A model generated the notes under the pieces. That model did not search any database. It saw only the letters and a list, made by a program, of their open reading frames with translations, and was not told where the DNA came from. From Heliocidaris erythrogramma (Eukaryota; Echinodermata; Echinoidea; Camarodonta; Echinometridae), in NCBI GenBank assembly GCA_025617745.1, contig CM046853.1, positions 61,208,616-61,272,615 of the forward strand: DNA of 64,000 bases, given 5' to 3'. Positions 1-10,632 of the stretch are shown here, one piece after another. Numbering within the stretch: position 1 is the first letter of the stretch; the number at the start of each line of letters is the position of its first letter. The position numbers and the translations under genes are program-made.

Positions 1-234
1 TTTGTACATCGGATATCAAATAAGAAACATGAATAACAGATTATCAAACCAACACTAACAAATAATACTAAATAATCGATTTTCATAAATTAAATAATCA
101 ATATATAAAATGTAGGGATATTGATTGATCTTGATATAAGCAGCAACAAGGTGAATAATTCTTTTAATGCACATTTACGTAGATGACTTCTTTGAAGCTT
201 CATTTTTTTAAGTTCTCAACTTGCTACTAAATGG

Positions 235-735
235 CGAGAAGAATAAAATAGTAATTAGACCAAATGGTCATTAGACTATATGAAAATTAGACCAAATGAT
301 AAGTAGCCTAACTGGTTATTAGACTAATTGGACAGTAGACCACATGACAGTTAGACTAAATGATAAGTAGCCCAACTGGTTATTAGACTAAATGGAATTG
401 GACCAAATGATAGGTAGACCATATGGTATTAGCCAAAGTAGGTGTAGCCCAAATGGATATTAGACTATGTGGCTTGTAGACAAAATGACTGTTAGACTAT
501 TTGGAAATAGACGAAGTGAAAATTAGCCGAAGTGAAAATTAGTCCAAATGGGTTTTAGACTATTTGGGGTTAGCCAAACTGGGTATTAGACGAATTGGTT
601 ATTAGGCCAAATGGAAATTAGACGAAATGATAAGTAGACAAACTGGTTGTAGACAAAATGAAGTTAGACCGCGTGGAGTTCGACGAACTGATAATTAGAC
701 CAAGTGGTGGTAGACCAAGCGACGGTGTACCCATC
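235..735. repeat. Degenerate short tandem repeat (TTAGACCAAATGG-type)
   Basis: About 30 imperfect copies of a roughly 15-16 bp unit close to TTAGACCAAATGGTNA run through this block, with variants such as TAGCCCAACTGG and TAGACGAAATGA. No coding frame explains it. The first 234 bases are AT-rich and show nothing recognisable. Confidence 0.75.
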
Positions 736-798
736 TCACCTCTCATTTCGAACAATTGTTCTGAACTTCCCTTTTATTTGAAGGTCCGTTTGGTGTGT

Positions 799-1180
799 CT
801 ATATCTTGACATCAGTTGCTTCTAATTGCAACTCTGCATCTGTTCTGTAAAGAAGGGCTTTAAATTGATGTTCATCCATCACGTTTACCTCAGCTCCCCT
901 GTCAAGCTCCACATATGCATCTAAGTCTGCTTTTTCGACATGTGCTTTCCTGTTGGTACCCCCTTTCCTAATGATAGTCTTCACTCTACTCATGTGTGAT
1001 ATGAATTCGTCATCTGAAATTGTATCTGGGTTTTCATTGGTTTCAGTTTTCCTCACTCTGTGTTTCTCTGTGTGTCCTTTCTTTTTCTGACTTTGCCCAG
1101 TTTTGCACACAGCAGCAAAATGGTAAGATTTCCCACATTGGTTACATTTTTGTCCATAGGCCGGGCATTTTGGACCTTGT
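799..1180 (-). pseudogene. Ty3/gypsy-type gag zinc knuckle and protease relic
   Basis: The minus strand encodes a CCHC zinc knuckle (CNQCGKSYHFAAVC, near 1110-1145) followed about 60 residues later by an aspartic-protease-like segment (ELDRGAEVNVM). This is the normal gag-to-protease order of a Ty3/gypsy-like element. The protease motif is LDRGA rather than the usual D-T/S-G, so the catalytic triplet is changed. No reverse transcriptase or integrase follows downstream (below 799), where a tandem repeat lies instead. I read this as a short truncated relic. Confidence 0.7.
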
Positions 1181-1560
1181 TTATCATACTCACACTATCT
1201 GTGACCTTTTCTTCTGACCTTCCTTATGACCTTCCTTATGACATTTGAAATATTTTCTGGCAATGTTTAATATTAAAAGTTTATAGTGTACAGCAATTAC
1301 CCAACTCATTGTCTCTTAAACTTTTGCTGTACTTGTTGAAAGAACTTTAGCTTGTGAATTCTGCTCTTGATATATGTATTCACTCGGGTGTGTTTGTTTT
1401 AGTCGTAATATTATCTGCCATGAAATCTGCATAATGTCTGTCACTGCATTCTTGCCTTAGAAAGTAATATGTTATGTTCCACTTACATGTATCCCTCGTC
1501 TTGCTATATACGATGTTGTTAATAGTATTTTGATGGAGGAAACTGAGAATGGCTCTATGT

Positions 1561-1977
1561 ATCACACCCGAAGACTCAAAAAATGAACAAACGTAATGCT
1601 TTGTCACTACTACATATAAATTGTCGTTGCTTACCAAAACACTATGATGATATAACATCTCTACTCTCAAACTTAGAACATTCTTTTGGTTCTTTAGCAT
1701 TGAGTGAAACATGGCTTGATACTAATGTAAGAAATGAATTTTATACTGAGAGATATAAGGTATAGAGAGCAAATCTCGTAATGGCAGGAAAGGAGGAGGA
1801 GTTGCATTTGCAATAAGACACGACATAAGGTCCAGTGTACGTAATGATATTTCAGTTTTTAACTGTTTTTGTGAAAGTCTTTTATAGAAATTTTCAAATC
1901 AGGTAAAATGTTATTGTTGGGGTCATTTATAGACCTCCTGATTAATCTCAGGCTAATTTTATTGATATTCTAAGGAA
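1561..1977 (+). pseudogene. LINE A, 5' fragment (endonuclease domain)
   Basis: Reading frames across this stretch encode the first half of an APE-type LINE endonuclease: a SLLHINCRCLPKHYDDI segment, then LALSETWLD, then after frame breaks a VIYRPP-like segment near 1920-1940. The downstream half of the same endonuclease appears at 7523 on the same strand. The ORF is therefore split by the insertion between 1978 and 7509. Several internal stops and frame changes show an old copy. Its 5' limit is not visible. Confidence 0.8.
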
Positions 1978-2008
1978 ACAGACGATTGGTACTACAAAGC
2001 TTAAAGAT

Positions 2009-2139
2009 AACATTTAACAAATTCATAGTGACGAAGCTTTCGACCTGCACTCATCGGGTCACAACGCAGGAATGAGAGAATACAAGAAAATACAAAAGTC
2101 AAGGAAGGGTGTGTATAGCGACCCGGGTATGATCCGGGC
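2009..2139. repeat. Left terminal inverted repeat of PLE A
   Basis: This segment is the near-exact reverse complement of about 7376-7509. The shared blocks include AACATTTAACAAATTCATAG and GGGTGTGTATAGCGACCCGG. The arm continues from 3045 to about 3424, after the TIR element at 2140-3044 is removed, and reads into the C-terminal coding part of the element. Confidence 0.85.
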
Positions 2140-3044
2140 GCGCATTTCCGTTTTACACCGTTGCCTAGGCATTTTCGCGAAAAAATCCAAGAAGTGCGCT
2201 GGTGAAAGAGTCTAAGTCGTCAGCGCCCCCAGTGAGGTCTAGCATGCACAGCATCTGCACAGACAGCAAAGATATGCATTACAGTAACTGTACAGTAGCT
2301 ACACTTCATCTTGTGCGCAAACGAGCTAAAAGAAATATATAAGGAACGATAAAAGCAAAAAAATATATAAGAGAGACAAGGGGGATGAAAGGAAAAGCAA
2401 AACAGAAGGAAGCGTGAAAGGGCCGTCTTCTTTGTTTTTTTTTTCTTTCATGCTGATGAGGCTTCCTCTTCTCTAATTGGCGCACAAAGAGTTACAGCTA
2501 GATACGCAGTTATAGTTATAGTTATAGTTGTAGCAAATATAACTATATTTCTTCAAATCAATTATTATTATTCTTATTATTCTTATCTTCTCGATATTAG
2601 TAAAACACCTAAATTTTCTTTTAAATGTATGATCCTGGGCTATAATTATTATACGTATATTCCTCGTCCCCCACCCCTTCTGTTTAATTCCCTCGCTTTC
2701 TGGTAACACTGTTTCAGCTTAGCTGCCTTTCAGCTACATTTTAAAATTCTTTTACCTTGCAATGCAACATGAATTAACTCTAATGTTATTCTTTATCGCC
2801 ATATAGACAATCCGAGACAGTAGACCAGTGCAGTAGACCCTATAGTACACGTACACATACACCCGATCGCCGCAAACATGCAGAGTAGGAGTACGTGTGT
2901 ACATTCGATTTCATACTTCGCGCGTGCAGAGCAAGCTCGAGCTCATAGCGCATGAAGCGAGCTGAAACCTAGACTTTGAAACCAGCACGTTCGAAGCGAT
3001 TAATCGAAAAAATGCCTAGGCAACGGTGTAAAACGGAAACGCGC
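2140..3044. mobile_element. 905-bp TIR element with 9-bp target duplication (Mutator-like size)
   Basis: The flanks are the direct repeat GATCCGGGC (2131-2139 and 3045-3053), which is present once at the matching position of the other PLE A arm. The ends are about 36-bp inverted repeats starting GCGC(A/G)TTTCCGTTTTACA and continuing through CCGTTGCCTAGGCATTTT. The interior is non-coding and includes a GTTATA-rich patch near 2510-2535. A 9-bp duplication fits Mutator-type transposition, but the family call is inference. Confidence 0.82.
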
Positions 3045-3133
3045 GATCCGGGCACGCTAGAATAATCGAAGCGCTTGTACAAACTCCTTTTGTCGGCACA
3101 ATAGCGGATCTCTCGACTGAATGAACAACGCTT

Positions 3134-4459
3134 CTAAGAAGCGAAGATGTTGAAAGCTGCGTGCTCGGGCAGTACATCCTTGCGAACTGCGGGTAGCATT
3201 CTATTAGTAGAGAACACGACACGCGTAGCCACGGCAAAGTAACAGCGCGACACTGTATGCTTAATATCGCGCGCATACTTATCAGACACTTTACCTCGCC
3301 AAGGTAATTTGAGGTAGACCGGGCATTTATTGGGCCGATACACAGGGCGAGTCCGCGAATCAATGGTACGCTGCACAACGCGATAAATGACAAGCTCCGG
3401 ATAGCCATTGTCTCGTAGGATTTGCTTGATGCGAAGAAGCTCAGGGTTGAGCTTACACGGAGAACAAATTTGCAAGGCGCGACACATTAAGCTATTAATC
3501 AAACCAGTTTTATACGATGTAGCACTGTACGAATCCCATCGCGTGTACTGGCCCGTAAACGTAGGTTTACGATATACGGACGTGAGAAGTTTGCCGTCAC
3601 TCTTCTCAACCAGTACATCCAAAAATGGAAGCGCGTTAGACTGCTCCATCTCACATGTAAACCGAAGCGCCGGATGAAGCTAGTTGAGTTGTATAAGAAA
3701 GTCCTTGCACGCAGCGCTTGAATCAAACATAGCAAAGGTATCATCAACGTAACGAAAGTAGGTGAGCGGGGTAAGGCTAGGATCAGTGATGTTTTCATGA
3801 AGGCGGGCTTCATGAAAGCCAACAAAGATATTAGCAAGCTCGGGGCCCAACGGGGAACCCATAGCAACACCATCGATCTGCGAATACATGATATCATTAA
3901 AGCTAAACTCGACAGCACTTGTAGCATGTTTCATTAGTTCAACAAACACGGATTCAGAGATAGGAGGTTCATCCAAATCACCATGGTAGAGGGCAGAGAC
4001 ACAGATATCAATGGTCTCCTTTAGTGGCACGTTGGTGAACAAACTACAGACATCAAATGAACATAAAGAGACAGATTCACTAATTACCATCTGACGAACT
4101 GACCGAGCAAATGTAAAAGAGTCCTTAATTGCATAGGTTGAGTATCGCTCAAGCACAGGTTGCAGGAGCTCACTCAACCACCTAGCCAGTTCATGCTGTG
4201 CTGAACCAGTCATGGAGAGAATAGGGCGGAGCGGGGTATTGGCTTTGTGTGTCTTCGGTAAGCCATACATACGGGGGCGCTGAGAGCCATGCGGGAGGAT
4301 CCTGTCATAAATATTATGTGCTAGCTGATCATTCTTACGCAAATCTAGCAGGTAGCGCTGCAACCTACCCTCGAGGCAACTGGTCCGATCGTGACAATAT
4401 GCAGGACCAATGCACCGAAATTTGGAATCATCATCAAGAACATCCATCATCTTACCAAC
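3134..4459 (-). pseudogene. PLE A reverse transcriptase (Penelope type), broken
   Basis: The minus-strand frame encodes a Penelope-type reverse transcriptase. In order it shows YGLPKTHKANTPLRPI, SFDVCSLFTNVPLKET, QIDGVAMGSPLGPELANI and the catalytic YVDD in TYFRYVDDTFAM, followed by a thumb-like region (LPFLDVLVEKSDG, YRKPTFTGQY). One in-frame TAG at 3680-3682 interrupts it between the palm and the thumb. After DVLP, near 3170, the frame jumps to sequence that in the sister arm lies 289 bp further on, so the GIY-YIG core is missing here. The upstream half of the ORF continues at 6022-6720, on the other side of PLE B. The enzyme cannot be made from this copy. Confidence 0.88.
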
Positions 4460-4777
4460 ATAATCACGCATAACGTGGAGAAGGTTTACGGTTCACCATG
4501 TGTGTTGGTAGGAGGAAAGGGAAAAGGAAATTAGAAATGGATAGACGAGAAAGGATGACAAGAGAGAAAAGAATAAATAATCTTTCGTGACAATGGGTGA
4601 AGTCCTGAAAAGGACTGTAGACCAGATGAGATGAGATGAGAAGACTTGGTTGATGATCGATGGATGAGCAGCGATGGATTGAGTAGCGAAGGTTTAAGTA
4701 GATGAGGTTTGAGTAGATGAGGCTTGAGTAGGAGGTTACTCGACGTTTCGGACAGGTTGACTGTCCGTCATCAGGAG

Positions 4778-4779
4778 TG

Positions 4780-4818
<39 letters not shown>

Positions 4819-5270
4819 TGGGTTTTTACAGACGTGTATCAATCAGATATGATTATTTACGTCTGGGACCGACCTTTAACGTCACCATCCGAAAGACGTG
4901 ACTCAGTCTCGAACCTGGGTCCGCTGAATCAGTTTATAACTTCCACTGGTAGCTGGATTACAGGCGCACGCCACAACGCCCAGCGTGTGTGTGTGTGTGT
5001 GTAATTGGGTTTTTACAGACGTGTATCAATCAGATATGATTATTTACGTCTGGGACCGACCTTTAACGTCACCATCCGAAAGACGTGACTCAGTCTCGGA
5101 ACCTGGGTCCGCTGAATCAGTTTATAACTTCCACTGGTAGCTGGATTACAGGCGCACGCCAAAACGCCCAGCGTGTGTGTGTGTGTGTGTGTAATGGGGT
5201 TTTTACAGACGTGTATCAATCAGATATGATTATTTACGTCTGGGACCGACCTTTAACCTCACCATCCGAA
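4778..5270. repeat. About 188-bp tandem repeat with (TG)n, 2.5 copies, inside PLE B
   Basis: Three starts of the same unit (about 4816, 5002 and 5192) read TAATTGGGTTTTTACAGACG after a (TG)n tract. They continue through GATATGATTATTTACGTC and end CACAACGCCCAGC before the next TG tract. Copies one and two are nearly identical, which suggests recent amplification. The third is cut short at 5270. Confidence 0.88.
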
Positions 5271-5279
5271 AGATGGTGA

Positions 5280-5613
5280 GATGACGAGCGTCGGGGTTTT
5301 ATGGAGTGTGTGCGGACGTCGGAGGAATCGGCGGCCGGAGGTGTGGGCGGGTTGCTGTCGGTGGTGGCGCTACTATGTCCGAGAGTTGAGTGGACGTGAG
5401 TGCGGACGTCGGATGGATTGGTAGCGGGGGGCTGGCGGCGTGAAGTCCTTTGTGTGTTTGCTGGTCGAGGGCGGAGATTGTACCGGGTTTGTGTAGGTGG
5501 GACGGCGAGCTGTGGTGTCGGGGGTGCGTCTCCCTGAGGATTGGGTGGGATGGCGTTGGTAGTCGGCGGGTCGGCGTGCTGGATGGTGGGCGGCGATTCA
5601 GTGGATTGAGTTG
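5280..5613. other. GC-rich unassigned block inside PLE B
   Basis: This G-rich stretch repeats GTGCGGACGTCGGA twice (about 5310 and 5400) and has no coding pattern I recognise. It contrasts sharply in base composition with the AT-rich surroundings. Confidence 0.4.
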
Positions 5614-5868
5614 TCAGTGGTGCTGGTGTTGGTTGGTGCCCCTATGAAGGATTGGGTGCCAGATGTGGTTGAGATGAAGTCCTGTGTCCTGTGGTACTGT
5701 GTCGTGGCGTTGAATCTCGATGGCCTCCCTCACTCGTCTGGTGTGCCAGTGCTTGATGTTGGTGATTAGAGTGCTGTGTGCCCAGTCGATGTGGTGATCT
5801 TCTTGTTGTGCGTGTTTGACTATTGCAGATTTCATCTGGTCTACAGTCCTTTTCAGGACTTCACCCAT
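5614..5868 (-). pseudogene. PLE B C-terminal coding fragment
   Basis: The minus-strand frame reads through SAIVKHAQQEDHHIDWAH and RRVREAIEIQRHDTVPQD to GLHLNHIWHPIL. This matches the region that follows the GIY-YIG core in Penelope-like proteins, with the conserved pattern H-x-IDW, then REAIEI, then D-x-GL...W. The catalytic GIY-YIG part and the reverse transcriptase are absent, so this is a C-terminal remnant. It belongs to a different family from PLE A, whose C-terminus differs. Confidence 0.7.
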
Positions 5869-6034
5869 TGTCAGGAAAGATTATTTCTTCTTTTCTCTCT
5901 TGTCATCCTTTCTCGTCTATCCATTTCTAATTACCTTTTCCCTTTCCTCCTACCAACACACATGGTGAACCGTAAACCTTATCCACGTTATAGCTCCACC
6001 ATGCAAACCTTCAAAGATCATCTAATAATCACGC

Positions 6035-6720
6035 TTATTCAAAAGAACAACACTGGTGCCTTTGTCGGGTTTACAAATGTGAATGTCTTTGTTAGATCTA
6101 AGACCACGCACAGCCGTCATACATTCACGCGTCATATGGAAATCGGACATGTCGTTGGGTATGCCACAATACGAGTGCGCGAGATCAGCCAAACGCGCCT
6201 TGGCTGAAGCTGCGTCATCCTTGCAAGTAGGATTGTGCCGCATTAGCTGTGAATAGAGGAGTTCGAATTCCGCAAACACCTCTTTTCACGGCTAATGTGA
6301 GGTTTGGGTATGCCGAAATTGAACCCGTGCGCAAGCACAAATTCTTCAGTTTCGGAGAGCTTGTAATCGGAAAGATTCAAAACATGTACAGCGGTGTCCT
6401 TAATAGCGCTGCCGAATCGGTGCTGCTTCAGCGACGCAATAATACGGGAATGCTTAGCGCGGGTTTTATCTTCCATCTTGACATCGATGGACGCAATATA
6501 CCTAGCCAAGCGAATCAAATCAAAAAAGAGATATGAAACTGCGAACTCCAGACCACGCACGACGAATGCCACGTCGCAAGCATTCATTGTGGTCCTCAGT
6601 CTTCTTAATTTCAACGAGTATGAACGCGCGTTCCATCGAAGGACTAGGCGTAACTTTAGCCCTCTCTATACGGGTAGAGATACACTTAGGCGCAACCTTA
6701 GAGCGTAGACATTCATGCAA
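6035..6720 (-). pseudogene. PLE A N-terminal coding region, frameshifted
   Basis: Minus-strand frames encode the region upstream of the Penelope reverse transcriptase. First comes VHVLNLSDYKLSETEEFVL with GFNFGIPKP. Then, after a frame change near 6240-6280, comes CGIPNDMSDFHMTRE, then DIHICKPDKGTSVVLLNKRD, which should run directly into the reverse transcriptase at 4459. At least one further frame break lies near 6520-6620. At about 6720 the sequence switches to an inverted copy of the element's 3' part. Confidence 0.82.
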
Positions 6721-7374
6721 ATCCTACGAGACAATGGCTATCCGGAGCTTGTCATTGATCGCGTTATGCAGCGTACCATTGATTCGTGGACTCGCCCTGT
6801 GTATGGGCCCAATAAATGCCCGGTCTACCTCAAATTACCTTAGCGAGGTAAAGTGTCTGATAAGTATGCGCGCGATATTAAGCATACAGTGTCGCGCTGT
6901 TACTTTGCCGTGGCTACGCGTGTCGTGTTCTCTACTAATAGAATGCTACCCGCAGTTCGCGAGGATGTACTGCCTTCCCCCCAAATGAGCAATGTCGTTT
7001 ATCAGTATCATTGTCGGTGTGAAGCCGTCTACGTTGGCCGTACATCTCAGCGTCTAGCGGACCGCATTAAACAGCACGTACCCTCCGTGGTACGACAGAC
7101 ATCAGCTGGTAGCCGAGCACAGCCGAAGCGTAACTGCAAAACCGCTGCTAGCGTCGCTAATGTTCAATGCCGCAGTCACAGCGACTCTGCTATTGGTCAG
7201 CACTTGCTAAATAGTCCGGCTTGTTCCAAGGCGTATTACCCGGCTCAGTTCACTATTGTTGCCCGAGCACGCAACTTTCAACATCTTCGCTTCTTAGAAG
7301 CGTTGTTCATTCAGTCGAGAGATCCGCTATTGTGCCGACAAAAGGAGTTTGTACAAGCGCTTCGATTATTCTAG
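6721..7374 (+). pseudogene. PLE A inverted 3' copy with GIY-YIG endonuclease domain
   Basis: This plus-strand segment is the reverse complement of 3060-3424, but it keeps the part deleted there. The frame from about 6853 encodes a GIY-YIG-type domain: VVYQYHCRCEAVYVGRTSQR then LADRIKQHVP, with a CRC pair, a downstream H-L-L-N-SPAC segment and FLEALFIQ. Penelope elements carry such a domain C-terminal to the reverse transcriptase, where it nicks target DNA. Here it is separated from any reverse transcriptase on the same strand, so it is part of the terminal inverted repeat rather than a gene. Confidence 0.87.
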
Positions 7375-7522
7375 CGTGCCCGGATCATACCCGGGTCGCT
7401 ATACACACCCTTCCTTGACTTTTGTATTTTCTTGTATTCTCTCATTCCTGTGTTGTGACCCGATGAGTGCAGGTCGAAAAGCTTCGTCACTATGAATTTG
7501 TTAAATGTTATATTCTAAGGAA

Positions 7523-10191
7523 TAGATATACATAACCTATGTAATGAGTTTGTTGAACTCTTCATTTTGTTTTTCTCCTCTAATTTAGAAGCCAACAAGA
7601 ATTACAAATTCTACAGCCACTTTGATAGGCAATATATACAAATAGTATATGTATGTGAAATATTCTCCCTGGAGTATTAACCTCTGAAGTATCTGATCAC
7701 TTAGCCATTTTTGCTGTGTTTGATTTTAAAGATATTTACAAAGAACAACCAATTGTATTCAAACATCAGATCAATGAAGTGAATATTAACTGTTTTCGTA
7801 ATATCCTCTCTTCAACTGATTTTGACAAGCTGCTTTCTGTATATCATAAGCAACCAAACTTAATGTATCAAAATTTTATGGAGATTTTTCTCTAAGATGT
7901 ATTCTGTTTTCCACTCAAAAGAACCATGCAAGTACAAAAAAAATCATTAACCATGTTTTACAAAAGAACTTAAAAAGATGTGTTTTAGAAAAATTTACCT
8001 TTATAAGAAATATATTAAAAAACCTGAGCACAGTAAGGAATGTTACACAAAATTCCGTAATTTTTATACAAATCAAATACGTGACGCTAAACGAAATTAT
8101 TATTCTTCAAAGTTTTGTACTTTTAAAGGAAACATAAATAAAACTTGGAAAATAATTAATGATGTACTCCAAAGAAGCACATCTCAGAAGGATACATGTA
8201 ACTCTGTTTTTAAGTATAATAATTCAGTCATAAGTGATTCTAAAGAAATAGCAGAGAGGTTTTAATGATTACTTTAAAGATAGTCATAAACTAACTCGTG
8301 TGAATAGAAACATTACAAATATTGACTGTACTGCATATTTAAGTAAACATTTTCCTCATACTGCATATTTTGTGCCTATCACTAAAAAAGAAATCATTAA
8401 CAATGCTTTGTCCTTTAAAAATTGGAAAGCTTATGGTTTTGATTCTATTGATTGTATGGTAATTAAGAGGGTTATTCATGTTATATATAAACTGTTGTGC
8501 AATATTTTCAATTTATGTATTTAGCATGGTAATGTACCAGCACACATGAAAATTGCTAAGGTCATTCCTGTATACAAGAAGGGACCAAAAGATATATTTT
8601 CAAATTACCGACCTATTTCATTACTCCCGATTTTCTCAAAAATCGGTGAAAAAATGTATTTATACCCAACTACTAAATTTTCTTGATAAACCTAGTATTC
8701 TTTATAGGAAGCAGTTTGGATTTAGGGCCAGGTATTCCACAGATCATGCTCTTTTTGATTTTTTGATGCATGTATCCAAGGCAACTGAAAACAAAGAAAT
8801 TATTATTGGCATATTTTTAGACTTTAAAAAGGCGTTTGACTCTATTAACCATAATATTCTCCTAACCAAACTTAATCATTCTGGCATTCGTGGTATTATC
8901 CTTCAATTATTTCGCAGTTATTTAAATAATCGCAAACAATTTACTGTTTTCAATTCTCAAACTTCAAGTTCACAAATAGTCTCCTGTGGCATACCGCAGG
9001 GATAAATTTTTGGGCCAACTTCTCTTCTTAATTTATATAAACGATTTGCACTCAGTTTCCCCACTCTTCAATTTTATACTTTTCGCAGATGACACTTATG
9101 TATTTTATAAGCATACAGATGTAAAATGCCTGACCCAAAATGTTAATAATGAACTTAAAAAGCTTAGCGAATGGACTGATGTAAACAAACTGCAACTCAA
9201 TTATGATAAAACCCATGTCATGATGTTTAATCTTCCAAAAACCTGTACTCATGAAGTTAACATAATATGAATGGGAATTTAATAGAACATACAAATACAA
9301 CAAAGTTTTTAGGCATCCATATAGATAAAGATTTAAAGTGGAAAACTCATGTTTATGAAGTTTCTAAAACAATATGAGTCATGAGTAAATTAAAAAACAT
9401 CTTGCCTACTAATGTTCTTCTAATATTGCATAATTCACTGATTTTATCTGACCTTTCGTACGGTAATATTGTATGGGGTTTCTGTCATCAACACTTATTA
9501 CACCGCATACTTCTCTTACAACAGAGAGCCATTCGTATAATCTGTCACAAACCATTTTAAAGTCCTAGTAGACCACTCTTTTTGAAATTGAATGTCCTCA
9601 CAATTTCATTATTACACGATTTTCAGCTATGTATTTTTATGTATTCATACTATCATAACTTACTACCAGATGGTTTTTGTAATATCTTTCAGAGCAATAG
9701 TGATATTCATAGATAGGATTCATAGATGCTAGGATATTACAGACACTCGTGTTATATATGGCCGTTCTTCCTTTTCAAATAATATTTTCTTATGTAAAAG
9801 ACCCTCTATTTGGAACAAACTACCTCTAAAAATTAAGCAGTGTACGACATTTAACAGCTTTAAGCATAGTTTAAAACATTGTCTTATGCAGAAATTAATT
9901 TCATCTTAATTTCGCCTTTTTTGTTTGATGTAATTGTTATTGTACTATCCATTTGTTTTAATTAATAAGTTTTGTATTTTGTATATGAATCATCTATCTA
10001 TAAGTTTTTCATAACTTCTTGATGATTCAGCCACTTCATAGTTTCCTTAAGTATGTTCTTTGATGTTATTGTCTTTATCTTTTGTAAAAAAAAAATATGC
10101 TTTGTTGTATCCTTTGACTTTGCATGTTTATTATGAAAGTGTTGAATAAATTCAATTCAATTCAATTCAGTTCAATAAATTCAATTCAATT
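7523..10191 (+). pseudogene. LINE A, 3' part (endonuclease end, reverse transcriptase, tail)
   Basis: The sequence resumes LINE A after the PLE A insertion. It has the end of the endonuclease (PTRITNSTATLI, then SDHLAIF near 7700) and a reverse transcriptase with GIFLDFKKAFDSINHNIL, CGIPQG (stop at 9003) and FILFADDTYVF near 9070. The C-terminal region follows (YGNIVWG near 9460). Multiple stops and frameshifts (for example at 8263, 8525, 9003 and 9268) disable it. The 3' end is a run of AATTC units, about 10144-10191. Residue patterns fit the CR1/L2/Jockey side of the LINE tree; the exact clade is not decidable by eye. Confidence 0.87.
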
Positions 10192-10203
10192 TTCTGTTTC
10201 TTG

Positions 10204-10632
10204 TTATTATACATCGCTTTACAACAAAATCATTTTTCTTGACTTGCAAGAGGGCCCCACTGGGGGTCAAAATAAATAGCTTATTGCAAGCAGGAAAATT
10301 TAGATTATTGCGTGTTGAAACCTTGCATTAAAAATCACAAGAAAGCTATTCATTATACTGCAAAATTACGGTAATGTAAGGGGGGATTCTAGTCCTCCCT
10401 CCCTTGACAGAGGGGAAAAATCTGCCCCCCCCTCGCTTTTGGGGTAAGCAGTAGGATTTGTACAATTTTGAGATACAATACTATCTGCGTGTATTGATAA
10501 GGGAGCGTTGCAACCATGTGAGAAAATCTAGGAGTTGGAATTGTGCTTTTAGAGCACTAGAAAAGCCGATTGTAATACCGCAAATTATATTGTCGGGGGA
10601 GGGGGGCAACCCCCCCCCCCCCGATAGACTGA
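10204..10632. repeat. Long direct repeat, copy 1
   Basis: This block is repeated at 11493-11898. Shared segments include CTTGACTTGCAAGAGGGCCC near the start and GATACAATACTATCTGCGTG in the middle. Both end in a G-run, a C-run and GATAGACTG. No coding frame is conserved between the copies. Confidence 0.8.

Larger units (their letters stand above)
4470..6024. mobile_element. PLE B: second Penelope-like element nested in PLE A
   Basis: A 10-bp direct repeat ATAATCACGC flanks it (4460-4469 and 6025-6034), and the PLE A ORF reads across the junction once the insertion is removed. About 155-bp inverted repeats (4470-4628 and 5832-5991) share blocks such as ACGGTTCACCATGTGTGTTG. The right end has 33 extra bases (5992-6024) outside the repeat. 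A CTCGACGTTTCGGACAGG stretch at about 4740-4760, followed by GACTGTCCGTCATCAGG, resembles the conserved CGAAACGTCG region near Penelope ends. The interior holds a C-terminal coding fragment and non-Penelope tandem repeats. It is not autonomous. Confidence 0.82.
1978..7509. mobile_element. PLE A: composite Penelope-like element inserted in LINE A
   Basis: The insertion is bounded by a 13-bp direct repeat ATATTCTAAGGAA (1965-1977 and 7510-7522), and LINE A coding sequence resumes on its far side. Its ends are inverted repeats (2009-2139 and about 7376-7509), each with a CGACCTGCACTCATCGGG-type core. Inside are a minus-strand Penelope-type reverse transcriptase, and at the right end an inverted partial copy carrying the GIY-YIG domain. 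Penelope elements commonly insert as partial dimers with such pseudo-LTRs and variable target duplications. The left end carries about 31 bp (1978-2008) outside the inverted repeat. PLE B and a 905-bp TIR element have inserted into it. Confidence 0.88.

Noticed and set aside
235..735. CRISPR-like spaced repeats
   Set aside because: Repeats are short, degenerate and contiguous with no uniform spacers, in a eukaryotic genome.
1020..1248. Plus-strand hydrophobic frames (two overlapping)
   Set aside because: They are antisense to the zinc-knuckle and protease relic on the minus strand.
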